Counted from the first letter of the stretch, positions 29,040 to 42,654 are shown. The stretch: DNA of 64,000 nucleotides from Hymenolepis diminuta (GCA_900708905.1 CAADRB010000051.1:821694-885693); one strand, 5' to 3'. Notes: a model not told the origin generated them from the sequence alone. Numbers and translations: made by a program.

Positions 29040-30575
29040 CTAATATCAGTCCTGTCAGAACTCTAACAGATTGCTTTGGCTTCTACTTCCAACTGGGACT
29101 ACTCCATTTCTTCTTTAATGTGTTAAGGCGTTCAGACGCCTTCATATAATTAAAGTGTGTAATTTTTCAGTTTTGACACGAGCAACAATATCAAAATCGT
29201 TTATTTTTCGAAAATATCACATATTCCTCCATCTTCCTAAATATGACATTTTGTTCAAATAGCCCACAAAATTATTTTTCTAAACCAACGTCAAATGTCC
29301 GGCAACAGATAATAAGACAGCGGATTGCGATGACCTAGAAAACACGTAAAGTTGTGAAATAATTTATGAAATATTATCTTAAATACTCTGTCCACTTTTC
29401 CATCAAAATAAAATTTTTGATTTGTTTTGGTACTTATAAAATATCTCATAGGAAATCATTTCCTTTTGTTTGCTGAAATGAAGAGATTTCTATTAACGTA
29501 GAATTTTGAAGATTAAGCCGTTATAGCTTGATGGGGAAAACATCCTGACTCTCACGATGCATAAACACTTAGGTTTCCTTTCAGCTAAAATCCAATACAT
29601 CTTATCAATCAAATTCTTGTAAAAGCTTGATATTCACTTTATTTGTATAGCTAGGAGACTGTCCAGACATTAATCACCTTTATGAAACAACAGTTGGTCA
29701 AAATGAAAGATATTTAACAATTGCGGTGTCTTGGCTTTCAATGACTAACAGAATGGTAAACTTCCTTTGAGAGTCGAGTATAATTGAATCCCCTCTGTCT
29801 TAAGGTATATTTCATACGTCTATCGAAAGAGGTTGATACTTGGTCCAATATAGTGCGATGTGATCGAGCAAAGACGTATTCTTTTCGAGGTTTTCTGAGT
29901 CTTTGTACGTATAGAAATTAGGATATGGGTCCTATTAATTCTTAAAACATAGTACGAAAAGTTTATGCAATATTTTGTTATTTTGAAGTCTTTCTCTGAT
30001 GACAGCCTAAAGTGGGGCAGATTGTGGTCTTGAACGCGTCACTTATTTAGCATATCCACTTTCTGAAACAGTCACCTTTTCCAAATTGCAATAAATATAG
30101 TTTCTGGACTATCATTCAGCTTGCATTCATCAAGATAGGTATGTGCATGTCATGATGCATTACTTTATGCAAAAATAAGTCAGCGTTGACAGTTCTGCAT
30201 AATTCCTTCATATTCACGGTTAGCATATGTCAAAACCTGTCATAATATTTTGTTAAAAGATCAGTTCTACCCTATTTCCTAGCCATTCGTGATTATACGG
30301 GTTAAGTTATGCAAATATGATTAACGAGGGTACAGTTTGCCAGTTAAGAGCTTGTTCTTAGTTCACATTTTGAAATTCAACTCAATCTTTGGCTCGCAAT
30401 GTGTAATGTATTGGAACCTACGTACAAAAACCCAGAAGACCTCAGAGAGAACACGTCTGGCTAGTTCACAGTTTCATATTATGTCACTTACAACTGGTTG
30501 GAAAGACGAAGTAGACTGCTATAGTCAACAGATGTCTATCAAAACCTGGTGATTAGAAATGATTGACTGGCGATA
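29040..30575. other. No recognised feature
   Basis: AT-rich DNA without supported exons or repeats. Confidence 0.4.
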
Positions 30576-30579
30576 GGAT

Positions 30580-30815
30580 CTCCACAGACGGTCCCACTAT
30601 ATGTTTGCGTGTTTGCACACAGATACCAAAAAAGGTGTCTATCATCACGCCGAGACATGACTGACGTCTAACGAAGAAATGTTTTGTATATAAACCTAAT
30701 TTACTTAAAAATAAATTGGGGGTGGCTGATCCGGTGACATGAGTGACTTGACTTATTCCATCTGCTCGATCGATGTGACCCAGATAGATCTTAACGCTAT
30801 TACAAAGACACATTC
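30580..30815 (+). repeat. Dispersed repeat family D, copy 1
   Basis: Shares ACTGACGTCTAACGAAGAA, a TATATAAAYCYAATTTACTTA block and ATAAATTGGG with the copy at 53,636. Both copies run in the same order for about 240 bp and end in a ...AT(C)GATGTG... GTTATTACA-type segment. The overlapping - strand reading frames are not conserved. Confidence 0.65.
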
Positions 30816-31679
30816 GAAGAGAGTTGGAGATTGAGCATTCTCAAATCCCCGTGTCTCTAAAGCAGTGTATCACTGAGAACCCGGATACCACATAATAGGT
30901 TAAAAATGGCAGTCGAAAGGAAAATTTTCCGATAGCTCTCCTTTTTATAGGGTATGAAACATCCCAATGTACAAGATAAGTGATGAATAGATTTTAATGA
31001 AAACGTATTATTCTTGTATTATCAAATAAACATTGATATATTTCACTCTCGAATCTCGAAATTTTTCTTATCAAATGTCTAGATTTGTGTAATTAAAGTA
31101 CAATACAAAGATATCTCAAAAGAATCAAACCTGAAATTAAACTTGTTAATCTGTGTGCAAATGCTTAATCACGATTTTTTGTTTTTTTTTTTTTAATAAA
31201 TACACCAAACTTTAATAATTTTTTATCAATCCCTTAACTTATTGCAGAAGTTTTATTCTATTTAAAATAAAAAGGATCCGATTTTCTTCTTAAATTAAAT
31301 TCAAAAATGTTTATTTAATTAAAATTTGCATCACACATGGTCCGAATCCATTTAAATCACTTTCAACGTTGATGGGGGTCAAAAATGTTCTGAAAAGTAT
31401 GTCAACCGAAAGAAAATGAAACAACTGTTAATTTTCACTTAAATTCGTTTAAAATTTATGACATTTAAAACAAAATTTACCTATTTAATGCCTCCCTCTT
31501 GCACTTTCTTATTCACTTCCAAATTAGAGACATAAATTGCGTAAATTTTTGAGCTCATCAGGGAGGGAAAACATCCATTCAAATTTTTAATCGCATTTAA
31601 CTTGGGTAGAAGATATTCTGTATGTTCTCTTATTGGAACTCACATTCTATCGTCATCTTACAGACAAGAATCAACAAAC

Positions 31680-31870
31680 GTTGCCACTAGGTATGAACCG
31701 ATGAGCATTGATCTTATGATTTCTGACCAAGCAGATGGGCACACAAATGAATTAAAGTAGTACGACCAACCATTTAGTTAACCCAACTGATCAGCAGAAC
31801 ATAGATATCACTTATTACATAAACTCACTCTGAAAACCAGGGGTCAAATCATGATAAATAAGTTTGAAAA
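31680..31870 (+). repeat. Dispersed repeat family E copy with preserved left end
   Basis: The left end reads ACCGATGAGCATTGATCTTA, continuing TGACCAAGCAGATGGGCACA, then GACCAACCATTTAGTTAACC and AAAACCAGGGGTCAAATCAT. On the opposite strand the left end resembles a degenerate pol III box B, as in the related fragments at 6,375, 13,620 and 17,290. A tRNA-related SINE is therefore possible. Confidence 0.6.
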
Positions 31871-31894
31871 ATTTGGGTTTGAAAAATTTCCATT

Positions 31895-32258
31895 TCCGGA
31901 ATAACTCCTTATTGGCATTCTCTGTGACAATACCTTGGCTTTTCGTCTACGAGCCTCAATGATGTCTTTATGGCTCTATCTGTTATGTCTAAACGCGTTC
32001 ATCAATTTTCCCCTTTCTATATCGGCTTCGCTTCAGTTTAGAGTACATTTTCACACATGTTCTCACGCGTAAATGAGTTACATAAACTGTCTTTGTATTT
32101 CCATTCGTATATACGCACGCTTGTCATACATCGGCTCCTACGCTTCCTCGGCTCTCTCTTCCTCGCTTGAATATTCATAGTGGTTTGTTCAATCCATTTT
32201 GACCTAGTCAGCTCTTGGTCCTGTTGCTCCTGGAGTTAGCTACCAGCCGTTAGTTTTT
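31895..32258 (-). repeat. Dispersed repeat family A, copy 3
   Basis: Reverse orientation. GGCTTTTCGTCTACGAGCCT, CTCACGCGTAAATGAGTTAC and CTGTCTTTGTATTTCCATTC correspond to complements of blocks in copies 1 and 5. Confidence 0.72.
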
Positions 32259-34369
32259 ACTCTAATCCAAACAAACTCTTGATATTCTGGTTTGATTTTA
32301 TACCACTATTCTCCCCGTTTCAACAACTATTAGACTATTTTGCTGTTTCGCGAGTTCACATGCTGTCACATGGTTTATGTGGAATTGTCAACTGTTGCCC
32401 AATCGATATCAACTCAATAATTATAATACCGCGATTAGACGTGATCGTAGATATTTGTATTTAAACCTCCTTCAGCCCGGAAGTTAGTTGTTATTCTAGT
32501 CTCTACTCTCTAGTATGAACTAGTACAAATATAATGGTGGTTCAGTGGATTTCACTGAAGCCTCATTATTGGTGAAAATTTATTAAGGGGAGTATGAAAA
32601 ATCCAATAACATCCTTGAAAGTGAGATGCATAGTTGCTGAATTGTTACTGGTGAAAAGCGCCATCTCTTATACATTTTATTAATGCCCCAATTTGTAAAA
32701 ATATAAGCACGAAGAGTTAATTTTCGTCAACTTTAACCGGCTAAGACGCCAGTGTAGATCAGATTAATTTGTCGGAAATTGGGGTTAATGCAAACTACTT
32801 TCTAGATATATAAATAGAACTCATGATCTAATTAGTGAGGGATGATTTATACAGATAACTTATTGTTAGAATAGCTATCAGATGCTAGATAATTTTGAAT
32901 AATCTACTTAAGCTTCACTGACAGAAATCTCTGTCAGGTCAAGGATATTATGTTTGAAATACATCGGTGCGCATTCAGTAATCAAAATGGACCAAACGTG
33001 CTGGTTGATACTAGTCAGTAGACGGAATCCGGACTATGCATTGATAAGGTACAATGTCGTTGCCAATATTTGTCTCTAAGTCAAGAGACCTGAATCCGAA
33101 TGGTCTGTCTCGACATCTACCTCTGTTTGATCCAGTGTTAATAAGACTCCTATACTCTAGCGCAATTATTCATCTGACCGAAATTCTCTATCCTGAAATC
33201 CAGATGGATTTCCAGTTGGACTCCTACTTGTCAAATTATCAATAAAATTTCTAATAATATCTCCGTTTTGTTTTTATATATTTGTTAAGTAAACTTACCA
33301 GGTGGTTCCTCACCACTAAGAGAGTAGCCTGAGCAGTCATTGGTACTATCGAGCAGTTTTAAAGTCTCCAAGTTGAAGATATTTCAGGTGCTCACCCCAA
33401 TATGATTGCTAGTAAAACTTTCATTTAGGTGGCTCTGGAACTAATTTAAGCTCCACTACTTTAATGCTTCATAGATCTACGGTATTAATTTTATGGTATT
33501 GAATAATAAACAATATGTGCTAAAAATTTGGATTCATGTAATATACATTGGAAGGTACCTAGGAATTTAAATAATCTATTAAAATCTCAGGCAAAACGGT
33601 CAAAAAGATTGTTATTAAAATTTTGGATAAACAAAAATCTATTATGCTTTTGTTTAAGAAACCAGAAATTGTGTTTACTTATTCCGCTCAGCCAATCGAA
33701 ATAACTTAGTGATCACTTAACCTTCCCCTGTTGAGCATGGGGAGATATGCGAAGCTAGGTAAGTCATCTATTAAAATGTGCGATTAATAAAAGAGGCTTA
33801 TAGATAAAACGAATAGCGGAAAGCATGATTAGGATGCAAGAATCATGAAGAAGGAAAACGGGACGCTCAAAAAAGAGATAGGCAGAGTTCAAAATAAGCC
33901 CGAAATTAGATTAACAATTGTAATTTAGAAAGCTGTTGTTGTAATTCCACTAATTAGGCTCGATCAGATTGCATAAATATGACTTGGAGGAAATATTAGA
34001 TTGAGCATCGAAGCGTTTAAAGGAGCGAAAATCATTAATTCTAACATAATACACAAATGATTATAGTTCCAGAGAAAAGTGAAATTTGGAGATATCTCAG
34101 GGGCTCGAATTGCTTTTATTAATTCCCTACCCTTAGATCCTCACGCCTTGAAATATTTCCTTCTTCTAGACTCGAAAAGAGCTTCGTTTCGATTATAACT
34201 AATATATTACCTAAAATTCATAGGTTTTTACAAATTATCATTATAAACAACCAATAACACCTCCCCAATTTTAAAAAATCATTAAAGTCTATAGCAAATT
34301 CCGAATTTAGTTAGTAAAAAATGAACCAAATGATACCCACTATTCAAAATTAGCCTCATCTATCTGCTC

Positions 34370-34600
34370 TTGGCTTCGAGGGGTACAAATGAATCAATGT
34401 AAATTTGCAAATCACGCAAACAAGACCAACCTGTTCAATGAATATCGTGGACATTATCTAGCCCGTAAACAGAGACAAAAATCACTACAAAAATATTTCG
34501 ATGAACTTTACTCCTTATGAGAAAAGGACAGATCAGTGCATTTAGAATTCAAATAAGACTTTCGACGCCCTGACTTCATTAAATGCTTCTTCCACACTCC
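34370..34600 (+). repeat. Dispersed repeat family E copy
   Basis: AAATGAATCAATGTAAATTT, CAAGACCAACCTG, AGGACAGATCAGTGC and AATAAGACTTTCGACGCCCT follow the family order, degraded in the middle. Confidence 0.5.
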
Positions 34601-35969
34601 ACGCCCTTTTCAGTCTTTCTCTTTGTTACCACTTAAAAATCTTTTTAAGTAAAAAATCTTCGTATTCTACTTTCCAATCTCTCCACCATACATGCAAATT
34701 TAAAATTTTTACGTCTTTCTTCAGAAAGGCACTTTATTTCGAAAATTATCTAGTAATTTTTGTCGATCAAATGAGCTCACTATATAATAGAAGTTGCTAA
34801 AACATCAAGCGGGTCAGTATTTTCGCTTAATGAAATAATTTTGACATTTCAGGTTAAATCTGTAATTATTCAGAGGAAAGAAATTAAGTCGCCGTTCGAA
34901 GGCATGACTTGGAGGTAAGTGGGATTATCTTTGTTCTTTTCACGGTATTCCTCGGCTAATTTTTCAGAGGAAATATTTGGATGGATTGTACTTGTTTGTG
35001 GTTTGAACTCTTGAATATATATTCAACCATCTACTATTAATCTCTATGGAGTGTAGACTGATGATACAATGCAACACACAAATAGGTAAAAAGCACAGCT
35101 ATTTGATACATCATGACAGATAAATGCATTTAAAGTTTACTAAAACCTGTCTATCTCATTTTTCCGCCAGTAAAATAGTGAAATTCACAGCTCCGAAGGT
35201 GTTGAAATCTGTAGAATAGAAGAAAACTTTTCTTTTTTAATATTTGTCGTGATATTTTTAACATTCAAGAAATATGTATAGTATAATATAACTTCACGTA
35301 TTTACTGAATTCCCACCGCAATAGATTACAGGATCTTCAGATTTCCAATTCTAGTGAAATTCAATTCTTAATTTTTTGAACAGTAATCATTACTTTTCAG
35401 TTTAATTAAAAGATATTTAATTTTCCCGCATTATGTTAATTATATCTACTTTTTTTATCTTGTATATACATTTCCTTTTTTATGGGACTGGAAAAATTGC
35501 CTCCAGTTTGAATACTTCTTTCAGTTTTCTCTCAATATTTTCATACTACTCCGATGTCTGCTTTAATAAACTTCCGACTTATTTTTTCTGCAAAATTCTA
35601 GCATTATCTTTGAAGTTTTGACAAAATCCGTCAAAAACTACCATTTCAGTTGGTATATTTCTACACCAATTGTAGTTTAGGTTTTTTGATATTTTTGTTC
35701 ACTTAATAAATTATAACTTTCAGTAGTGGCACTTAATAATCAATACGATGTGTATTTTCTATAGCAGGAACTTTTAGAGGTACTACTCTCGGTTAATATA
35801 TTGATATGCTAACAGTTTTGACCAATGTGACGCAAGCCTCTGTTGCAATTTATCTGTGGTTGCAAATTAATCAGTACGTTATTCTTACTCCTGGAAATGC
35901 AAAAAAACCGAAACAAATTTAATCATGGGATAGCATTTAAACACGCAAAATGGCAAAATATTCAAGTAA

Positions 35970-36480
35970 GGTGTCGGGAGTTAAGGTAACGACCAACGGT
36001 CGGCAGTTAGCACCATCTAATTACAGTTTCAAAAGTACAATACAAGAATATTGTAGGCCAAAGTGTATTGATCCACGCTGAGGGCCCAAGAGGGTAAGAG
36101 AGAGATGAGGGACAGAGGAGCTAAGAGGGAAGCATAGGAGCAGGTAATTAACAAGCGTGTATGCGTCTGTGTGTATGGTGTGTCTCATGTAGAAGGAATA
36201 GCATAAATAGGTGGAATGGTTTCGAGCATTGCTGCGGGGAAATTGAGCCCTAGCAACGCTCATCCAAGGACCACTTAATTAGATTATTCCGATAGTTAAA
36301 ATAAACCACCTGAGGACACACGATGGTTATCTTCAGGACGTTTGAGGTCACAGTGAGGTCAAGTGCTTCAAGCTCCACTGTGGGGTCGAAATAATTAGGT
36401 CTCAGGGATTAGTGATGACATAGATAAAAATTTAGGAAACGCACAGGGATTCATCCTTTAAAGAGATAAAAGAGAGATAG
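35970..36480 (+). repeat. Dispersed repeat family A, copy 4, interrupted
   Basis: The left half (35,970-36,180: GTTAAGGTAACGACCAACGG, AAGTGTATTGATCC, AACAAGCGTGT) and the very end (36,430-36,480: GGGATTCATCCTTTAAAGAG) match copy 1. The roughly 250 bp between are unrelated to any other copy, pointing to an insertion or replacement. Confidence 0.6.
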
Positions 36481-36574
36481 AATAGGAATAGGCAAGCTTC
36501 TTACTTTGCGCGAGTTCCGAAAGCATTTGGGGCCAAATTCACTCGGTAATTTCCAAATGTTATCAAGCTCACTT

Positions 36575-36690
36575 TTCATAATTTGATTCCTGGATTTCTT
36601 GGTGAGAATATGTACGCGATATTCACCACTTCATGGACAGTTATTTTGACTGGATGGTTGGCCATGCCTCTTCGATTGAGTTGTATCTTT
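36575..36690 (-). repeat. Dispersed repeat family E copy
   Basis: The reverse complement carries GAATATCGCGTACATATTCT followed by CACCAAGAAATCCAGGAATC, the family core. It lies just right of family A copy 4. Confidence 0.5.
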
Positions 36691-36699
36691 TTACAGTTA

Positions 36700-39590
36700 T
36701 AAGGAGCCAGATGAGACTAGCGTGATAATTATTAATCAGTGGAAACAATACTTGTCAGGCATAGTTTAATAAACACAATATATGAAGTACTTCTATGGGA
36801 TGAAATTTAGTTCTTATGGTTCTACACTATTTTCTTCTGAAAATTCTCTTAAAAATGATGCTAAGGTGTCTCGAGATGGATGAGGAAGGAATAAATTAAT
36901 TTTGATAGTAGTATTTCATATTAATATTTTCAATTACTCTGATGTGAAGGCCCGGACACCAAACGCTTCTAATGATATGGCAAATTTTTATCATGGGTCC
37001 GAAACTCATTGCAAAAACAATATGTTCTAAGAAACCTCGATTGAGTTGTCGGATTTTTATTAGTGAAATATCAATTCAGAAAATTTACTTTCATTAATTT
37101 TTCCTCATTTTCAGCTTTTCCCTTTAATTAATATTAGATCAAAATCATTTTTTCTGTTCAAAAGGAAACAGCTTTCCCAAAATTCTAATTTGGTCTGTAT
37201 ACCATTAATTCCTTCTTTTATCTGTAATCAAGATGACAAGGTGTCTAACTTTATTTTTTAGCACTTAATCACAGATTATTTCATAAAGATAAATTAAAGA
37301 TGAAATTTCATTCAAGTGTTGACTTAATAAGAGTGTATAATATAGCTCCTGATTTAACTAAATTAATTTTTAGCAGCTCCACAGCACAGGTACATGAATA
37401 TGAATGGGGCACAAATAAGCTTTCTTGCGGCAGACCAATAGACGTGAAGCTGTGACGCGTGTATTACGTAAGACGGTGACTAAATGTATCAACCAATGGT
37501 GATAGGCCACAGTTGCTGGGTTTATTTTTTGGGAGCTACTAAAATTGGTAACCTGAATAAAAAAAAATTGACATCAGATTTTATTAAAGGTTATACAATG
37601 AACTTCATAGCAAATTTAGATTACTCTGGAAACCGAAGATGCATGAGCTCTATTGAGTCTCTTGTTAAAAATAACAAAACTTTATCGGAAACTAAGTGAA
37701 AAGGATGAGAAAAACTTGCATTTGAACGCTTTTTATACTCTTAATAATAACATTGCATCTCTTGATAGATCTTTTAAGAATTTAGAAAAATAAGCATAAT
37801 CGTTGATCTGTAATTAAACGGAGAGTAAAAATTGCAATTTTTTAGAAATTGATGGACCTACAATTTTGAATCACGTAAGTTCGTTCTCCGAATTTGGTTT
37901 TATTTTAGATTTAACTATAAAATCGTGGACTCTTTATTCCCACTCCAACCATTTAGGGAGAATGAGCAAACAATATTCAGTGTGAAATCATTTGTAAATT
38001 TATGAATTAATTAAATGAATCACATATATTTTAATTCGTACTTTTCTTTTTTTGTTAATTTCTGTACTAAATGAGTGCTCTGTCCTGCTACCAGGTTAAG
38101 CATGTGCACGCAATAAAATTTTGATGAATAAATAAAGAAGAAAATTTCTTAAATTAAATAAAATACTAAGAATTTAAGATTTAGTATAATAATGAATAGA
38201 GATTGCTTTAAATAAGACCATTATTATTTATATTAAGTAATGGTTTGGATTAATATTTTGGCATTTTATAATACTGTGAAGTGACAACAATAAAAAAATA
38301 TTTTTATGTGTTCAGATATATTTAAGTACTAATTTACTTTTAATTTCAGATTTATTATTCGGTCTAATAACTTAATCACCCTCAACAATCCTCTAGCGTG
38401 CAACTTTTAAGGGCATTTATCATATGACCTTGAAATTGCTTTTTTTCTATTGCAAGCAGATCCTCGCCGTTAAGAGAGACAGTTGTGTAAAATTAGTAAC
38501 TGGGAGAATGACTCCCTTCCTATCGAGGGAGAGGAGAGACGGTATTTTTCATTAACATGGAAGAAATAAACAACTCCAAATTTTTCCTCCACGCGTAGTA
38601 TAAAATGAAAGAGAGAATACGGAATGTCAGTTGTGTTAAGATGCAGACAAAAGAATTTTTATTCATGCCTGATACTCAAAGCAAGTAATCGGAGGAGGAG
38701 GAGGGGAGGGGGGGAATTTGAATTTTCAAATTTCAAATTAGATAGTAATTTCAAGATCTTTTCATGTAAAACGGGTCTAACTGTAACTGAGGGTATATTT
38801 TAAATGAATTAGTAGCCTAAAAGTACATAATCAAGGAATTTAAGCACCAAAACAAAGCATTTTACTTTCATCGCTATGTGCGTATTAGATTAAATCAAGT
38901 TTAACTGTAATTGATTATTAAATTTCTAAACAGCTGTGTGATCTACTTAGACTGGCTTCCCATAACTTTCGACTTTGTTTTGAATACTCTTCCATTTTCC
39001 CATAATTTTGCATAAAAAGAATTGCGCTTTCTAATTTCCCCTGTTCTAGATTAAAGAAACAGAATTCCAGATTTCCAGTTAAAGCTATTTAAAATAGAAC
39101 AAATCTGGACTGAAAACGTGGTAAATTTTGCAATGCTTATGATGAGTCTACTTATATCAGTTAATTATCTTTACTCTAAGTGAAAGATTTTAATCTCATT
39201 GAAATTTTGCATTTCAAGTAGCAATAAATTGATAATATGCGAGGTGTAAATTACACGTGAATCAAGGTCACTCTAAATCCCCGGACGATTAGAATCCAAT
39301 GGGATTGGTGTCTATTCATTCGAAAGATGTTTAAACTCATTAAGTTCGGGTGGATTTTATTTCAAAGGCCGCTTAATGCAAAAACTGTACAAGCTACAGG
39401 AATGTATTTATATGCCTCTTTTCTTAACATCAAAATCCAATCTCTTATTTGACTTTTATCATTCATGTATTTGCCTTATCTTTTCATTTATTCATTTGTA
39501 TTTGACTTTATTCTCCCGTAAATCTCTGAACCATTCCAATCTGATTTTCTTTCATATGCACGTTATCCTATTTGCCACACAGTGGCTTTA
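36700..39590. other. No recognised gene
   Basis: A 71-codon + frame at 37,484 and an adjacent shifted frame (to about 37,790) are protein-like but unrecognised and not splice-supported. A G-rich tract lies at 38,691-38,717. Otherwise AT-rich. Confidence 0.4.
38691..38717 (+). repeat. G-rich tract, quadruplex-capable
   Basis: GGAGGAGGAGGAGG followed by runs of four and eight G within 27 bases on the + strand. Comparable tracts occur at 2,699-2,716 and 63,394-63,413 and a C10 run at about 53,590. These are probably simple-sequence expansions. Confidence 0.5.
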
Positions 39591-39594
39591 TTAG

Positions 39595-40030
39595 AAGATA
39601 GGATTAGAGGTCCAGTGGCAGGATAAGCGTAAGGTCATCGAAAATATAGTTTCAGTGAGTAAAACGAAATCATCTGTTCAGTAAGGATATTATTAAAATG
39701 AGAAAAAATAGAGATAAAGAATGATACAGAGGGAAATGTAAATGTAGAAGGTAAATGAGAAGCCAGTGATAGAAAGAACAAAGCAATGGGTATTAGGAGT
39801 TGCAGACTGATATCAGCTGCCTGTATGACCTGGCTGTAGGAGTTGGTTAATTACACCTAAAGGCAAGAGCTGAGATTAGAGCAGGATGTTGTCTAGTAGA
39901 GACTGGGACGTAGGAGTCCAACCAGGGGCATTTATAAGTATAAAATTTACCTTTAGAATAATTAATAGACAGTGGAGAACTCTATTGGGAGTTTAGAGAT
40001 AATAAAATGGCTACTAAATTGTGAAAAGAA
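39595..40030 (+). repeat. Dispersed repeat family B, copy 1
   Basis: Matches 62,150-62,440 in order: GGCAGGATAAGCGTAAGGTC, TAAGGATATTATTAAAATGA, a GGAGTTGCAGACTGA block, CTGGCTGTAGGAG and AGTGGAGAACTCTATTG. It is roughly 435 bp here and shorter in the second copy because internal blocks are missing there. Confidence 0.65.
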
Positions 40031-40552
40031 AGGGTGTTGCGTCCAACAACGGCTTGCTGGAATTTGATAGACACTGAATCATGCATGACGATGAGCTCCT
40101 ATTGAAAAGCTGTCTAAAAACTTAAATCCGGTAACGGTCAATTATATCTACTTTGTGAAATTTTAATTCGGAATTAATTCTTTGGTTTAGCTTATTAAAC
40201 ATTTACGCTCAGCGTCATTTCACTTCCTTATGTGATAAAGAAATGCCATCCCTTGACAAGCTTATCTTTCGGAAACCGCATACAGTTAACCAAACATACG
40301 TTATCTTCATGCATTCTGGCATATTAATTTAGAATGCAATACATTGATCGGTAATTAAAGTCTTGGATTCTATTCACTTCGTTGGTACGGTATTTGTTCC
40401 TATTCTAAAACTTGTTCAATGATTTGCTGAATTCAGCCACAGGTCTCCTATTCAAAATTCACTAATCTTGACAATGTCCATCAGGAATTGGTCGGTGACA
40501 TTAACCCCATCTTCCTTACTACGGAATAAAAAGATTTTTAGTTAATACAATG

Positions 40553-40876
40553 TGTGGATTTCGCCTGCAGAAGCCTCCTCAACCAATCAACAGTCACTAT
40601 CCCTGCAGCTTGGCGTTGTTTGTATTTAAGGACCAAGCTCGTGGACAGCGACTCATAAGGAGCTCTCTTCAGATGATAACATTTTTACTATCTCATCTCA
40701 TACGGAGCAATAAACCCTCTCTACTCAACATCTTTCTTGTTCTCGCTACTTTGGGAGTAGCCTAGCTAATTTCAGGGGCAAATTGATAATAGAGGACTCT
40801 GCTAGACGCTGTCTGGACTGCTTAGGAGGACGACCTAGCTGTAGCAAAAAGGCTTATTGGTGCAGCATCGGCTACA
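40553..40876 (+). mobile_element. Solo LTR of a Ty3/Gypsy-like element
   Basis: A 324-bp unit that starts TGTGGATT, ends CTACA and is flanked on both sides by AATG (40,549-40,552 and 40,877-40,880), as expected for a target duplication. Inside are a TATA-like TATTTAAG (40,623-40,630) and AATAAA (40,709-40,714), the usual U3/R order. It is clearly related to the LTR of the gag-bearing relic at 59.6 kb: GAGGACTCTGCT and AGCAAAAAGGCTTATT are shared exactly and the rest aligns with gaps. No primer-binding site follows, so it is a solo LTR left by recombination. Confidence 0.7.
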
Positions 40877-41429
40877 AATGTCCATAAAGTATCACTGATC
40901 CAAATTTAAAGACGATTAGAGCGAAGCACCTGCATATTTCAAATTGTACAAAATTTATAAAAAATATTAAATTATATGTTATAATATTTATAAATAAATA
41001 AGTCTCCACATTTTATTAATTTGATAGCCACGCAATCTTTTGCTCAGTTAGATAAGCCTTTCGATGAGCCTTTTACGCTACATGTTTACGGTGCATATCA
41101 CATACTACTTCGACAGAACAAAAAAGGAATGCATATATTTAATTTAACGATATCATTTTTCCGTGATGAATCTTGTCAGTGATTTTTTTTCTAGGCGGAG
41201 GTTTGATAAGTTTTGTCCTATTATCTTGTATTTTGATTTAATTTAATTAGTGTACAAGTTAACATTGCTTTGACTCCTTCTTAAGTTACAGATAACCGCC
41301 TTGTTAAATCCTCACAACATGCATTAGGAATCTTTTTAATGTGGAGAAAAGGCAGTAAAAGAATTTGTCTATTGAGTTAAACATTATAAAAATTCATCTG
41401 TGTTAGAATGCTATTGCCAGTCGCGCCCA

Positions 41430-41690
41430 CCAACTTATCGGCTGGATGAAGACACAAATGAATCAGTGCGGTATGATCTAACAGTCAGTTAAATAACCTC
41501 GTCAGCAAACTGGTTGAGGATATAAATTCACACAGAAATCGTGAAAAGTAAGCTCTGGAATGTTAGGAGATTGCAAAGTGAATTAGGTCTCTATGAAAAG
41601 CGGACAACTCAGTGCTTTCGGAACTCAACGGAGATAAGATACTTCACATCCGGACTCCATTACATATCTCTATACATACCCTCCTCGCTT
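41430..41690 (+). repeat. Dispersed repeat family E copy
   Basis: GACACAAATGAATCAGTGCG, a CAGTCAGTTAAATAACC block, GACAACTCAGTGCTTTCGGA and a GATAAGATACTTC remnant of the AATAAAGTAAGAC end. Confidence 0.55.
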
Positions 41691-42254
41691 TATTCTCTAT
41701 TCGAATATTTTGCCTATAGTAGGAAACGTGGATGCAACTGTTGAAAAGTATTCAAAAAAGGAATTGAAATGTAAATGATAGGAGTATAAATTGAATTTTA
41801 AATACCGAACAGAATTGAGTCTACTAAGTAAAAGTTTTGACTATTTATAATAAGCAAATTAAAGATTGGATGAGTACAGAAAAATCAAGAACTGAGTGGC
41901 TAGAGGGTGAAATAAGATGATAATCCAGCAATTTGGAGGCCAGGTGGCGAAAACGGTTGTCGCAAAGAGTTGAGAGCTTATGTAACGGCTAATGTCCAGA
42001 GAACGTAGGGTGACTAATCTCTCGGTTTAATCTACCGGTCAGTCAAATCTAAACACAAATAAATTACTCTCGAATTAACCTGCGAATTAAACAAACGGAG
42101 CGAATTGTCAAGTGTTACTCGAGACACTACTTACTCAGCTTACGGAACTCTGCTATTACTCAAGGATGTAGCTGCCTCATATCTGCTACGTTGAAACCAT
42201 ACATTGTTGAATATTATGTAAAATCATTTTGCCTTATTAATTTTTGGAAGAAAA

Positions 42255-42420
42255 AATGATTTGAAGCGGCAGGACCAACCATAATGGCTAAAATAACGAT
42301 CAGTAAGGACGTATCATCGTAGAAAAGCAACCAAGGGACGTGAAGTACTCATTTAGTATATATCGTACAACCTGAATCTAAAATTAGATGAAGTAAGACT
42401 TTGCCACCTTGTCGTTGCGT
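42255..42420 (+). repeat. Dispersed repeat family E copy
   Basis: GGCAGGACCAACCATAATGG, GGGACGTGAAGTACTC, CGTACAACCTGAATC and ATGAAGTAAGACTTTGCCAC, most similar to the 21,545 copy. Confidence 0.58.
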
Positions 42421-42654
42421 TTAATCATTTGTTAGGGTTTCTGTAAATCAACTTCCAACTGTTAAAAACGGTTAAAACTTTTGCACTACTATGGATATTA
42501 ATAACATTCTACTTAATTATAGTTAGTAGCACAAATTACCCGTCACTCGTAAAGTTACCTGCAACATCTGAATTTCTTAAATGATTTAAAGCAAGATCAG
42601 TGTAATTTAGGAATTAATGTTGATAATATTCAATTGATTTAATACTTTGGCAGT

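Noticed and set aside
30553..30813. 86-codon - frame with a CVQT motif shared with a frame at 53.5 kb
   Set aside because: The similarity is at DNA level through repeat family D; frames diverge elsewhere.
37484..37790. Adjacent + frames that could be one frameshifted gene
   Set aside because: Not recognisable and low-complexity; would need transcript support.
40550..40765. 71-codon + frame
   Set aside because: Sits inside the solo LTR and does not persist in the related LTR at 59.6 kb.
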